DNA of 64,000 nt, from NCBI GenBank assembly GCA_030147525.1, contig JASBVF010000016.1:62001-126000 (forward strand), written 5' to 3'. The notes under the pieces were generated by a model that searched no databases, had not been told where the DNA came from, and worked only from the letters and a program-made list of their open reading frames with translations. Every line of letters starts with the position of its first letter. Positions within the stretch are counted from its first letter, which is position 1. The position numbers and the translations under genes are program-made. Positions 22,550-30,964 of the stretch are shown here, in pieces. This DNA comes from Bacteroidota bacterium. Lineage in GTDB: Bacteria; Bacteroidota; Bacteroidia; Chitinophagales; Saprospiraceae.

Positions 22550-23746
22550 ATGAATTTTTTATCTATTTTGAAAAAAGCATGGCTTTTTATGCTCATAGTG
22601 AGTGCGACACAGGTTTCTGCACAGGAGATAAGCTATGACAAAATTGTTTTCCAGGACAATCCGGAATGGAGCAAGGTGTTAAGGCAGGCCGGTAACTCAG
22701 GGAAGATTATTTTTTTGGATGGCTATACCAGTTGGTGTGCTCCATGTAAAAGAATGGAAAAGGAGGTGTTCACAAGGCCAACTGTTGCCAATTATTTCAA
22801 CCAAAAGTTTATCAATGTTAAGTATGACATGGAGGATAAGGAAGGCTCCAGCCTCAAGCGGTTATTCGATGTCAAAGTTTTTCCCACCTATCTTTTCATA
22901 AACCCAAAAGGGGAAGTGGTGCATAAAATTGTCGGGGCATATACGGAAAAGGACGATTTTCTCGAGTACGCCAGGTTAGCGGTGACGCCGGGTGAAAGTT
23001 ATGCTGAGTTGCAGCAACGTTACCAACGTGGAGAACGAAATTCAATGTTGATGTTCAGTTACTTGAGGGCGTTGAAGCTGGCGGGTGAGCAAGACAAAGA
23101 GGGCGATATTGCCAGTAGTTATCTGGCTCTGATGAACAAGGATCACTTTATGGATCAGGCATATTGGGAAATTATAAAGCACTTTCTGAATGATCCGCTA
23201 TCGAAGCCTTTCAGAGTATTGCTTGAAAACAGGGCAGAAATAGCAGCCGTTAACGGTGATGAGGAGGTAAATAGCCTGATCTATAAAATTTTGAATAACC
23301 AGATCAAGCTGAATTCGGCAGGGTATACCAAAGATGGTATCAATTTCGACCGGCAGGCGGAGAACGAGTTTATTGAACTACTAAGGCAATATGATTTTCC
23401 TCGTCAGCGTGAATTGCTTGCGAGATCAATGGCCACGCAATATCACAGGAAAGGAGATTGGCCCGGGTTTGTATTTCTGATGGATGCCATTCTGGACTTT
23501 AACCTGCTGGAAGAACACGAGACTCCGCTCAGGGAGATCGACCATTTCACTAATATCTTTGTGAATGTTATTTTGGATAGGGCGCTGTTGGAGCGGGCCT
23601 TGCGCTGGTCGGAGTATACCTGCCGCCATGAAAATAGTACATCGGAGAAGGCGAGATACCTGAAAACGAAAGGCGCTATTCTGGAAAAGCTGGGTCGAAA
23701 AAATGAGGCGGAAGAGGCCAGAGCTGAAGCTGCCAGGCTGCGATAG
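22550..23746 (+). CDS. Secreted thioredoxin-fold protein
   Basis: The protein is exported (signal peptide to about residue 24, SATQVSAQ) and begins with a thioredoxin domain of about 130 residues. The active site is SWCAPCKRM with Cys63 and Cys66, and the cis-Pro loop is VFPTYLFI. A helical region of about 250 residues follows, with TPR-like character (for example KARYLKTKGAILEKLGRKNEAEEARAEAARL in two helices at the end). Such proteins usually act as periplasmic disulfide reductases or maturation factors. The substrate is unknown. The gene follows a long non-coding stretch and is probably transcribed alone. Confidence 0.85.
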   Translation: MNFLSILKKAWLFMLIVSATQVSAQEISYDKIVFQDNPEWSKVLRQAGNSGKIIFLDGYTSWCAPCKRMEKEVFTRPTVANYFNQKFINVKYDMEDKEGSSLKRLFDVKVFPTYLFINPKGEVVHKIVGAYTEKDDFLEYARLAVTPGESYAELQQRYQRGERNSMLMFSYLRALKLAGEQDKEGDIASSYLALMNKDHFMDQAYWEIIKHFLNDPLSKPFRVLLENRAEIAAVNGDEEVNSLIYKILNNQIKLNSAGYTKDGINFDRQAENEFIELLRQYDFPRQRELLARSMATQYHRKGDWPGFVFLMDAILDFNLLEEHETPLREIDHFTNIFVNVILDRALLERALRWSEYTCRHENSTSEKARYLKTKGAILEKLGRKNEAEEARAEAARLR

Positions 23747-23767
23747 CCTCTTCCGCTAATAGCGATG

Positions 23768-26700
23768 TTATTTCAACTCCCGGATCTTGATGTTCCGGTA
23801 CCATACTTTATCCCCATGATCCTGCAAGGCGATTTTCCCACTCTTCGTTTTGCCGAAGGCAGGCATATCCTTGAATTTGCTACCTGCGATCAACTGCTTC
23901 CACTCGTCGCTGTTCATATCCACTTCCACCACTTTTCGACCGTTGAGCCAATGTTCCACTTTGCCGTTGCGATTGATGAGGCGGATTTTGTTCCACTGCC
24001 CTGCCGGTTTTACCGTTTCATATTTGCATGAAATGAGGTCGTACAAGTCGCCCGCCCGGTGCTTTTCAATCATGGCGTCGGGGTGGCAAGTGTTGTCAAG
24101 GACCTGCATTTCGGGGCCGGTGTGCCAGACATATTCGTATTTCGACGGGTCCTCAACGATGTTGTAAATGATGCCGCTGTTGCCGCAGGGGGCGATTTTC
24201 CATTCGAGGCGTAGTTCGTAGTTGGCGAATTCATCCGCCGTGACGATATCGCCGCCATCGGCAGCCTGCCAGCCCGCCTTGTTGCGGGCTTCGGCGTTGA
24301 GGTAGATGGCGCCGTCCTGCACGAGCCAGTCTTTGCCGGCGGCTGTTTTGCCGTAGCTGTGCCAGCCGTTCATGGTTTTACCATCAAAAAGCAATTTCCA
24401 GCCGGCCGCTTTTTCAGCTTCCGTCAACGTGTTGTCGGAGAGCTGGGGTGCCGTGCGTTTTTCACCCAAATTATCCTGCGGAATGTTGTTCATCGTGTAC
24501 CAGCCTTCAGTTGACCAAAGTTCGTTGCCGTTGGCGCTGATCCATGCGTTGGGCAGGTGGACGTAAATGACGTGGTCAGGCTTCATGCCTGCCAGCTCGA
24601 GGAACACTTTTTTGCGGTCTTCGCTGACGCTGGCGGAGAGGACATTCAGTTTTCCCAAACCCAATTTCGGGCCGCCGTACTCGGCAGTCGGTTTGTAGTA
24701 CCACTGCTGAATATCGTATTCGGCGGGATTCCAGCCGATGCCCTCTTCCAGCGGTTCAGTAAATTCGACCTCCACACCGTTCGTTTTCGCACGGATGGCC
24801 AGCATTTCGAAGGTGGGTTTTTCATTAAACTTCAACCGCTGCAAGCCATACCAGTCCTTGCCGCTGCCGTGCTGCCAGTTGCCGGGGTTGCCGACACCGC
24901 CGACGTAGAGCGCCCCGTCAGGTCCCCAGACCATGCGGTTGATGCCCGCCTCCAGTCCCTGGATGAAACGGAAGACTGCGCCCTGGTACTCGCCATCAAT
25001 TTTTTCAACAAAAACCCGCTTAACACCGCCGTGGGTCACTTCGCAATGGATCATCTGCCCTTTGTAAGGCCCGTCGTTGAGGGCGAGTGGGGTGGAAGGC
25101 GAGTTGCCGATTTCATCTTGCGGCAGCCAGACAACAGGTTTTTTTTCGGTCAAATTGGCGGTTCCCTCGAAGTCCACGGCCCGGCTGCCATAAAAAGCAC
25201 CCTGCTTGATGTGAACGATTTTGCTGCTGGGCAGCCAGTCGCCCTGGTTGTCGGCATTGAAAATTTCACCGTCCACACCGATACCGATGCCGTTGGGCGT
25301 CCGCAGGCCGGAAGTGATGAATTCAATATTGCCGTCCGCTTTTGAAATTTTGAAGGTACGGCCCCGGTCTTTCGGCTGCGTTGGAGCGCCTGCACCGCCG
25401 GGAAGAATGTCTGTGGCGAGACTGCCATAAAAATGCCCGTCTTTGAAAACCAGACCGAAGGCAAACTCATGGAAGTTGGAACTAACGCCCCAGCTGTTGC
25501 AAAGTGCGTAGTATTCGTCGATGACTTCGTCGCCATCGAGGTCGATCAGCTTGGTGAGTTCCTGTTTTTGTAAAACATAAATTTCACCGTCCACCACTTT
25601 CAGGCCGAGTGGCTCGGCGAGGCCGGAGGCAATTTTTTTGGCCTTCATTTTCGATGGGTCGCCGCTCGTAGCATTGTCGATGATGTAAACGCCGCCCTCG
25701 GCATCCCAAAGACTAATGACCAGACGCCCATCGGAAAGAAAATCCATGCCGCCGACTTTCGGGAAAAAATCATCCGGGCGGGCCTGTGCCAGATCGTAGC
25801 TCGGATGCACACCTGCGACGGGGAATTTGTCGCCCGGCACGGAGGCTTGTTTGCCAAAAGATGCCCCGGCAGCAGCGGCAGGGGTTTCATTTTTATCATG
25901 TGCCAACAATGCCGCAGGTACAATCTCAAACTGGCCGCCGCCATCGTCGAAGGATTTCCACTGGAGTGAAATCATATTTCCGCCGCCGCCTTCGAAGTAC
26001 TCCATTTTAAAAGGATGCAAACCTGCCTTGAGGGCCACCTCACCGTCCTTCGCCTCGTCGCCGTGCAGGCCGTCATGGTCGATGACGAGTTTATCGTCGA
26101 TGTGCAGGCGGCTACCATCGTCGCTGATGAGGCGGAAAACGTAGTTGTTGTCCTTCGGAATATTGAGGTAGCCTTCGGCAACGAGCCCGAAGTTGTCGGT
26201 CAGCTCGCCGAAATCCTGCGCCGTAGCGTGGAGCATGGGTACGATGCCTTCGAAAACCGGTGCCGGGTAAGGCTGCATGTCAGCCAGTTTCGTCAGGTTT
26301 TTATTGTACTGATAAACTTTCACCACTGCGCCGGGGAAGATATCGCCTTCAGAAATATCCGCAGTTGCATCCTGCATAGGCAGGTTTTTCTCGGCTTCAG
26401 GAATGCTGGAGAGCTTGGCTTCTTCCACGCTGTCGAGGCTCATGATGTAACTCACCATGATGTTCAGGTCGTTGTCTGGCAGGTCGGCGTGGGGTGTCAT
26501 GGCTGCCTGCCCCCAGACGCCGGAGCCGCCGTTTCTCACCTTAGCGACGAGCATGGCGATGTTGTCGGGGGTGTTTCGGTATTTTTTTGCCACATCCACG
26601 TAAGATGGGCCAACGGTAGCAACGTAAGTGTTGTGGCAGGTCTTGCAATCGTTCCGGGCGATGACCCGCAGGCCGAGCGGAATGTTTTCACCATCTTCGG

Positions 26701-27448
26701 CGCCTGCGATTTTATTGGAGTTTTCGATCAGTGGTTTTTTAGTAAAATAGGCCGCAAAGCGGGTCGTACCGTTGGACTTCAGACCGAGGCGGCCGTCCAG
26801 GTCGATGCCTTTCAGGTTTTTGAAATCCCGGTCTGCTTTGTTTTCCACCTTCCAGTCGCCGTCCGTTTCGATGGCATTTTCAAAAGAAACGGAGGAAACA
26901 TTGGTTTGTAAAACAACCTGCGCTCCATCGGGTACGCCCTCGGTTTTGAAGGTGCGTTCGAAGCCGGTCTGACCGCCGGAGTTGGTGACATATTCTGGTC
27001 GTTCAGACACTTTGATGAGGCTGCCGTTGTCGAGTTTCAGTTCGTAATTGAACCAGACCTGACCTTTTTCAAAACGATGACCACGGTATTGAAATTCGGG
27101 CGTCGTCTCCTGCCCGTTTTTTACGATGCGCCAGGGTTTTTCAAATTTGTTGACCATCCAACTGTTGCCCAGCGAGGAAGGCTGTGGCCCGTGCGCCGTC
27201 GTGTACACGGCTCCGTCGAAATTGACGCCACCTTTCCAGGCTTTGTACAGTGCGCCGGTTTGGGTTTGGTAGGCAACGAACAGGTCATCGTTCAGGGCGA
27301 CTGTTGCGATGCGGGGCATGGAGTCGAGCACCGACCGGAAAACCCAGGGATCATGTGGCCGCTGGATATTGGCAGTTTTGTCTTTTTGGCAGGATGCGAA
27401 TAGCAGGAGCGAAGCCCCGAAAAGGAAGAGGCGAAAATTAAGTTTCAT
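23768..27448 (-). CDS. Large lipoprotein: cytochrome c, PA14, propeller and DUF1080 domains
   Basis: The 1226-residue protein starts at ATG 27448 with a lipoprotein signal (LLLFASC, Cys20). Domains in order: an N-terminal unknown beta-rich part; a cytochrome c domain with CKTCH (Cys268, Cys271, His272) and Met317; a PA14-like carbohydrate-binding domain at about 370-490 (FRLISDDGSRLHIDDKLV); a six-bladed propeller at about 530-930 like those of sorbosone dehydrogenases and PVC-type proteins (GGMDFLSDGRLVISLWD); and a C-terminal DUF1080/3-keto-glycoside hydrolase-like domain at about 1030-1226 (GWKLLFDGKTMNGWHSYG). I infer a surface enzyme oxidising and cleaving a glycoside. Each domain type is known; this combination is typical of Planctomycetes and some Bacteroidota. 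Confidence 0.85.
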   Translation of the reverse strand: MKLNFRLFLFGASLLLFASCQKDKTANIQRPHDPWVFRSVLDSMPRIATVALNDDLFVAYQTQTGALYKAWKGGVNFDGAVYTTAHGPQPSSLGNSWMVNKFEKPWRIVKNGQETTPEFQYRGHRFEKGQVWFNYELKLDNGSLIKVSERPEYVTNSGGQTGFERTFKTEGVPDGAQVVLQTNVSSVSFENAIETDGDWKVENKADRDFKNLKGIDLDGRLGLKSNGTTRFAAYFTKKPLIENSNKIAGAEDGENIPLGLRVIARNDCKTCHNTYVATVGPSYVDVAKKYRNTPDNIAMLVAKVRNGGSGVWGQAAMTPHADLPDNDLNIMVSYIMSLDSVEEAKLSSIPEAEKNLPMQDATADISEGDIFPGAVVKVYQYNKNLTKLADMQPYPAPVFEGIVPMLHATAQDFGELTDNFGLVAEGYLNIPKDNNYVFRLISDDGSRLHIDDKLVIDHDGLHGDEAKDGEVALKAGLHPFKMEYFEGGGGNMISLQWKSFDDGGGQFEIVPAALLAHDKNETPAAAAGASFGKQASVPGDKFPVAGVHPSYDLAQARPDDFFPKVGGMDFLSDGRLVISLWDAEGGVYIIDNATSGDPSKMKAKKIASGLAEPLGLKVVDGEIYVLQKQELTKLIDLDGDEVIDEYYALCNSWGVSSNFHEFAFGLVFKDGHFYGSLATDILPGGAGAPTQPKDRGRTFKISKADGNIEFITSGLRTPNGIGIGVDGEIFNADNQGDWLPSSKIVHIKQGAFYGSRAVDFEGTANLTEKKPVVWLPQDEIGNSPSTPLALNDGPYKGQMIHCEVTHGGVKRVFVEKIDGEYQGAVFRFIQGLEAGINRMVWGPDGALYVGGVGNPGNWQHGSGKDWYGLQRLKFNEKPTFEMLAIRAKTNGVEVEFTEPLEEGIGWNPAEYDIQQWYYKPTAEYGGPKLGLGKLNVLSASVSEDRKKVFLELAGMKPDHVIYVHLPNAWISANGNELWSTEGWYTMNNIPQDNLGEKRTAPQLSDNTLTEAEKAAGWKLLFDGKTMNGWHSYGKTAAGKDWLVQDGAIYLNAEARNKAGWQAADGGDIVTADEFANYELRLEWKIAPCGNSGIIYNIVEDPSKYEYVWHTGPEMQVLDNTCHPDAMIEKHRAGDLYDLISCKYETVKPAGQWNKIRLINRNGKVEHWLNGRKVVEVDMNSDEWKQLIAGSKFKDMPAFGKTKSGKIALQDHGDKVWYRNIKIRELK

Positions 27449-27504
27449 ACACAAAGTGAGTTTTTGATCAAAATTAGGTGGGTTAAAGGTAATAAAACAC
27501 TTTT

Positions 27505-27535
27505 GACAGGATGGTCACACTGATTTTTTATGATC
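27505..27535 (+). repeat. Left 31-bp inverted repeat of the GxxExxY cassette
   Basis: Starts GACAGGATGG and ends TTTATGATC. It lies just past the 3' end of the GxxExxY gene (stop at 27551) and is the exact reverse complement of 27990-28020. Confidence 0.9.
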
Positions 27536-27550
27536 TTTTATGATTTGGGG

Positions 27551-27952
27551 TTAGATAGATAGGTTTTGTTTGTAATTGTTGGTCAACACTCTCCGTTTGT
27601 GTTGTGGTTTTTCTCCAAAATTAAGCAAGAGGCCAACCTCAATTGGTGTTGCTTTCAGGTAGTTGACGAGCTGCGCCTCGTGTTCAGTAATCAGGGCCTC
27701 CATGGCTTTTAGTTCAATGATGATTTTTTCTTCGACCACCAGGTCCGCAAAATAGTTGCCGACTTTCTCACCGTCATAAAACACATCAATCTTGACTTGA
27801 TGTAATACGCCCAAGCCCATTTTCTTAAGTTCAATAGCCATTGAATTCTCATAAACTTTTTCGAGGAAACCATGTCCGAGCGTATTGTAAACCTTGTAAA
27901 ATGCTTTGATAATCAAGCTGGTAAGTTCCGAATGTAGATAGTTTGCACTCAT
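27551..27952 (-). CDS. GxxExxY family protein
   Basis: The 133-residue protein has the family motif in GHGFLEKVYENSMAIEL, where GxxExxY is G-F-L-E-K-V-Y, followed by a PD-(D/E)XK-nuclease-like core: ADLVVEEKIIIELKAMEAL with Asp, Glu and Lys in the usual spacing, and a final NFG...(K)RRV strand. Function is unknown; members occur in many copies in Bacteroidota genomes. ATG 27952 (MSANYLHSELT) was chosen over an upstream ATG at 27976 because the conserved part starts there. It is the only gene inside the 31-bp inverted repeats and is read in the same direction as comEC. Confidence 0.85.
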   Translation of the reverse strand: MSANYLHSELTSLIIKAFYKVYNTLGHGFLEKVYENSMAIELKKMGLGVLHQVKIDVFYDGEKVGNYFADLVVEEKIIIELKAMEALITEHEAQLVNYLKATPIEVGLLLNFGEKPQHKRRVLTNNYKQNLSI

Positions 27953-27989
27953 GATAATTGAAAATTTAAAAATCATAATAAATCATAAC

Positions 27990-28020
27990 GATCATAAAAA
28001 ATCAGTGTGACCATCCTGTC
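27990..28020 (-). repeat. Right 31-bp inverted repeat of the GxxExxY cassette
   Basis: Exact reverse complement of 27505-27535. Bases 28002-28020 encode the final residues and stop codon of comEC (MTGWSH, then TGA), so the repeat forms the end of that gene. Confidence 0.9.
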
Positions 28021-30134
28021 ATACCCGTGCGCAAATCCAGCACAAACGCCCCCTCCTCATTCACATCAAAATAATCCACCCCCAGTTGCTCGCATACGGT
28101 TTTCCATTTTTCGAGCTGCCATTTTTTATTCGAGGCATCGAAAATGATAGTTTTGAAATCGAAAACTTCCAGCAGATCCTCCATCGTCACTTTCGGAGTA
28201 CCACGGACGAGCAGGTAGTCCACTTTGATTTTTTCATCCGTGGGAAATGCAGCCGGCTTGGTCACAATAAAAAGCCGTGTATCGTAAAACTGGACGAAGC
28301 CATTTTGATAAAACCACCGGTCAAACACATGCGCCGAGGTATCTTCCAACTGAAAAGTTTTTACCTCCCCGATACCGTTGACATTCCTGAAGCCTTCCGT
28401 TGTAAACCCCAGCGATTTTTGATTAACCTCTTGATTAACAATCGAGTACGCTGTTCTTTCATCCAGAAAATCAATCGCCGTATGTTTGTAAATATGATAG
28501 ATTGCAAGCTTTTGGGTTTGGTGGTTCTCCAGTGCTGTGAATGCATAATTTAAACTTACAAGCAGCAGCAGCGATGCTGATGTCAGCACCCAGCTGAACT
28601 TTTTTGAGCTGACGGCAGCCATGATGCCTGAAAGTGCCAGGTAAAGAATCAGCGTAATATTCATACTGATCCAGATTCCTTCCATCACTGCGCCGGGCAT
28701 TTTCTGAATGAAAATAACGCTCTGATTGCCGAGCCAAAGTAACCCCCAAAGCAACTTGCCAACCCAGATAGCGCCAACCTGCCAGGTAGCTTCCGTCAAC
28801 AACAGCAAGAGCCCAAGCCCAAGTTCTATTCCTGCAAGTGGTACCAGCAGCAGGCTCGACAGCCAGAAATAGGTCGGAAACTGATTAAAATAATACAGCG
28901 TGAGGGGCAGCGTCATCAGTTGCGCAGCAAGCGAAACGCAGATGAGCTGCCAGCAGTAGTCCAGCCATTTATTTTCGAGAATCAACAGCCGGCTGAATTT
29001 TGACTGAAAATAAACAATGCCAAAAACGGCCAGATACGACAGTTGAAAACTTACGCTCGCCAGCCAGTACGGATTGTAAACCAGCAGGCAAAATGCGCTG
29101 GCTGCCAGTGTGTTGTAAAAATTTTTATTGCGGTACATCGCTTCCCCAATCGTCACGAAACTGAACATCACCGTAGCCCGGATGACCGATGGCGAAGCGC
29201 CCGTAACCAGCGCAAACGACCAGATGGCCAGCAGGATGAGCAGTGCTTTGGAGTAGCGCCAGGCCGGGGTTTGCCATCTGACCCGTTTCAGGAAAAAATT
29301 CAAAATGAGAAAAACAATGCCGACGTGCAGCCCCGAAACTGCCAGCACATGCATGGCGCCGGTTTGCGAGTAGGCCGTCAAAATTTCTTCCGGCACTTCG
29401 TCCCGATAACCCAGAATGAGAGCGGCTCCCACTGAAAATTCGTTGGGAGTAGAGAGGTGTTTTCGCAAGGTTTGACTGAAATAATTCTGTAACGAAATAG
29501 CCTTGCCAAACAGGGAAAATCCTTCTTGCTTTTTGGCAAGCGCCCAATTTTCGTGTTTCACAAAAGCCTGATAATGAATATTTTGAAAATGAAGATAGCG
29601 CTGGTAGTCGAAAGCGTTCGGATTTTTCGGTGGCTCCACCAGTGTTACTTTTCCGGTGAAAACGAGTTGGTCGCCGTAGCGCAATTTTTCTGAGGAGCTG
29701 TCTCTGGCAAGGTAGAGCAACAGATTGCCGGTGCAGGGATCAATTTTGTCAGATCCTGTTCCTGTTGCGTAGGTTTTAAGCTCAATTTTTATCCATTCTT
29801 CCTTTTTTACGGGGGCGTCGTTCACCGTCCCGACGATGACTCTTTCGTGAACAACAGGATGGATTTTGCTGAAATGTGAGTCGTGGTTCAACTCCTGGTG
29901 ATGCATGGTTAACCAGTACCCAAATATCAGAAAAGTCAGACTTAGTAAAACTCCGTATAACCACCTGTGACGGTACAGTCCTCTGACTTTTGAGTGAAGC
30001 AGGGTGGTGAGGGCCAATCCGCCCAAGATTAGCGGGGCGCCGGGGAGTTTTACGTTAAAAAATATGGCCAAAAGTATACCTGGGACGAAGGGCAGGAGTA
30101 AGCGCACGAAGGGGAGTTCTCGCCAGTTGAGCAT
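28002..30134 (-). CDS. comEC: ComEC/Rec2 family DNA-uptake channel protein
   Basis: ComEC forms the inner-membrane channel for single-stranded DNA in natural transformation. The 710-residue protein has N-terminal membrane helices (about 1-75), a soluble OB-like DUF4131 part with the characteristic NPNAFDYQRYLHFQNI, and the Competence domain starting at HVLAVSGLHVGIVF with about ten helices to residue 530. The C-terminal 180 residues replace the metallo-beta-lactamase-like domain of longer ComEC proteins, without its HxHxDH motif, as is common in Bacteroidota. The last residues are encoded by the 31-bp repeat, suggesting that the original C-terminus was replaced. Confidence 0.9.
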   Translation of the reverse strand: MLNWRELPFVRLLLPFVPGILLAIFFNVKLPGAPLILGGLALTTLLHSKVRGLYRHRWLYGVLLSLTFLIFGYWLTMHHQELNHDSHFSKIHPVVHERVIVGTVNDAPVKKEEWIKIELKTYATGTGSDKIDPCTGNLLLYLARDSSSEKLRYGDQLVFTGKVTLVEPPKNPNAFDYQRYLHFQNIHYQAFVKHENWALAKKQEGFSLFGKAISLQNYFSQTLRKHLSTPNEFSVGAALILGYRDEVPEEILTAYSQTGAMHVLAVSGLHVGIVFLILNFFLKRVRWQTPAWRYSKALLILLAIWSFALVTGASPSVIRATVMFSFVTIGEAMYRNKNFYNTLAASAFCLLVYNPYWLASVSFQLSYLAVFGIVYFQSKFSRLLILENKWLDYCWQLICVSLAAQLMTLPLTLYYFNQFPTYFWLSSLLLVPLAGIELGLGLLLLLTEATWQVGAIWVGKLLWGLLWLGNQSVIFIQKMPGAVMEGIWISMNITLILYLALSGIMAAVSSKKFSWVLTSASLLLLVSLNYAFTALENHQTQKLAIYHIYKHTAIDFLDERTAYSIVNQEVNQKSLGFTTEGFRNVNGIGEVKTFQLEDTSAHVFDRWFYQNGFVQFYDTRLFIVTKPAAFPTDEKIKVDYLLVRGTPKVTMEDLLEVFDFKTIIFDASNKKWQLEKWKTVCEQLGVDYFDVNEEGAFVLDLRTGMTGWSH

Positions 30135-30271
30135 TTCTCAAGGTATGTTTTCGTTAAAGTTTTGGGTACGACGAGCCGAACTTAGAACATTCTTTTTTTT
30201 CAGTAAAATATTTCTTCTTGATATAAATGCGGCGAGCAGATGAGTGGGCGGGAGCGGGTTTTCTTAATTTC

Positions 30272-30313
30272 AAAAAAAAAGGATGGCCGCTTTGACCATC
30301 CCGTTTTTTTTTT
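30272..30313 (-). terminator. Terminator downstream of yqeY
   Basis: GGATGG (30281-30286) pairs with CCATCC (30296-30301), flanked by nine A on one side and ten T on the other. It can act in both directions and overlaps the last codon of the yqeY-like gene. Confidence 0.75.
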
Positions 30314-30758
30314 AGCTCAACAGTCTCCGTACGACCTGCGAGATGAGTTTTCCGTCGGCCTTTCCGGCCAATTCTTTCGTTGCGGCACCCATCACTTTGC
30401 CCATATCTTTCATGCCTTCGGCGCCTGTGTCTGCGATGATTTTTTTCAAAACCACTTCCAGTTCTGCCTCATCGAGCTGCTTGGGCAGGTATTTTTCGAT
30501 GACGTCGATTTCCTCCCGCTCAACGACGGCGAGGTCTTCACGGCCTTGTTTTTCGTAAATTTCGAGGCTGTCTCTGCGCTGTTTGACCAGTTTCTGGAGG
30601 ATTTTGATTTCCTTTTCGTCGTTAATCTCCTCGCCGCTGCCGTCTGTTTTCGCCAGCAGGATGGCAGCTTTGATGGCACGGATGCCCCGCTTAGAGGCTT
30701 CGTCTTTGTTTTTCATGGCTTCTTTGAGGTCGTTCATGATGCGTTCTTCCAGCGTCAT
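30312..30758 (-). CDS. GatB/YqeY domain protein
   Basis: The 148-residue protein matches the YqeY family along its length: TLEERIMNDLKEAMKNKDE at the start, RAIKAAILLAKTD, then EKEIKILQKLVKQRRDSLEIYEKQGREDL split around residue 60, EIDVIEKYLPKQL, and DMGKVMGAATKELAGKADGK near the end. The fold is the tRNA-binding helical domain found at the C-terminus of GatB, where it helps to bind tRNA during amidation. The role of the free-standing form is unclear. It is divergent from lpxD. Confidence 0.92.
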   Translation of the reverse strand: MTLEERIMNDLKEAMKNKDEASKRGIRAIKAAILLAKTDGSGEEINDEKEIKILQKLVKQRRDSLEIYEKQGREDLAVVEREEIDVIEKYLPKQLDEAELEVVLKKIIADTGAEGMKDMGKVMGAATKELAGKADGKLISQVVRRLLS

Positions 30759-30835
30759 AATTTGAAATGTTTTTGGTGAAAGTAATCGTTGGGAGTAAAA
30801 GTGGAAGGAGTTTACAGGTTTAAAAATTAAACTCG

Positions 30836-30867
30836 TTCGCTGAAATCCACTCCTGCAACTAATTTTG
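30836..30867 (+). promoter_or_regulatory. Promoter of lpxD
   Basis: TTCG (30836-30839) and TAATTTTG (30860-30867) are 20 bp apart; the -7 is an exact TAnnTTTG. The lpxD start lies about 98 bp downstream, leaving a leader that contains a heptad repeat and a small CCCGAA/TTCGGG hairpin. Confidence 0.5.
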
Positions 30868-30900
30868 CTCTCCTAACGCCGTAAAATTATTGAAAGTTCT

Positions 30901-30950
30901 GCGTTCGAACGAACAACGAACAATGAACAATCCCGAAATGAATTCGGGAC
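30901..30950. repeat. Heptad word repeat and small hairpin in the lpxD leader
   Basis: GAAC words recur every 7 bp (GAACAAC, GAACAAT, GAACAAT) after an initial GAAC, then CCCGAA and TTCGGG form a 6-bp hairpin at about 30932-30948. Same style as the octamer tracts elsewhere in the window. Confidence 0.5.
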
Positions 30951-30964
30951 AAGCTAAACAACGA

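Larger units (their letters stand above)
27505..28020. mobile_element. GxxExxY cassette bounded by perfect 31-bp inverted repeats
   Basis: Positions 27505-27535 and 27990-28020 are perfect inverted copies of each other over 31 bp. They enclose 454 bp that hold a single GxxExxY gene. Inside the repeats on both sides lie several ATCATAA/TTATGAT words. The right repeat contains the last codons and stop of comEC. No target duplication could be seen next to the repeats. The structure fits a small non-autonomous mobile cassette or an invertible segment; it could also be a long-range RNA stem. No transposase is present, so mobility is an inference. Confidence 0.6.

Noticed and set aside
24557-26911. 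Two long plus-strand frames (262 and 298 codons) opposite the large cytochrome lipoprotein
   Set aside because: They overlap a gene with clear domains along its whole length and show no protein features of their own.
30240-30779. Plus-strand frame of 179 codons opposite yqeY
   Set aside because: Phe-rich shadow of the YqeY coding sequence; it also runs through the terminator.
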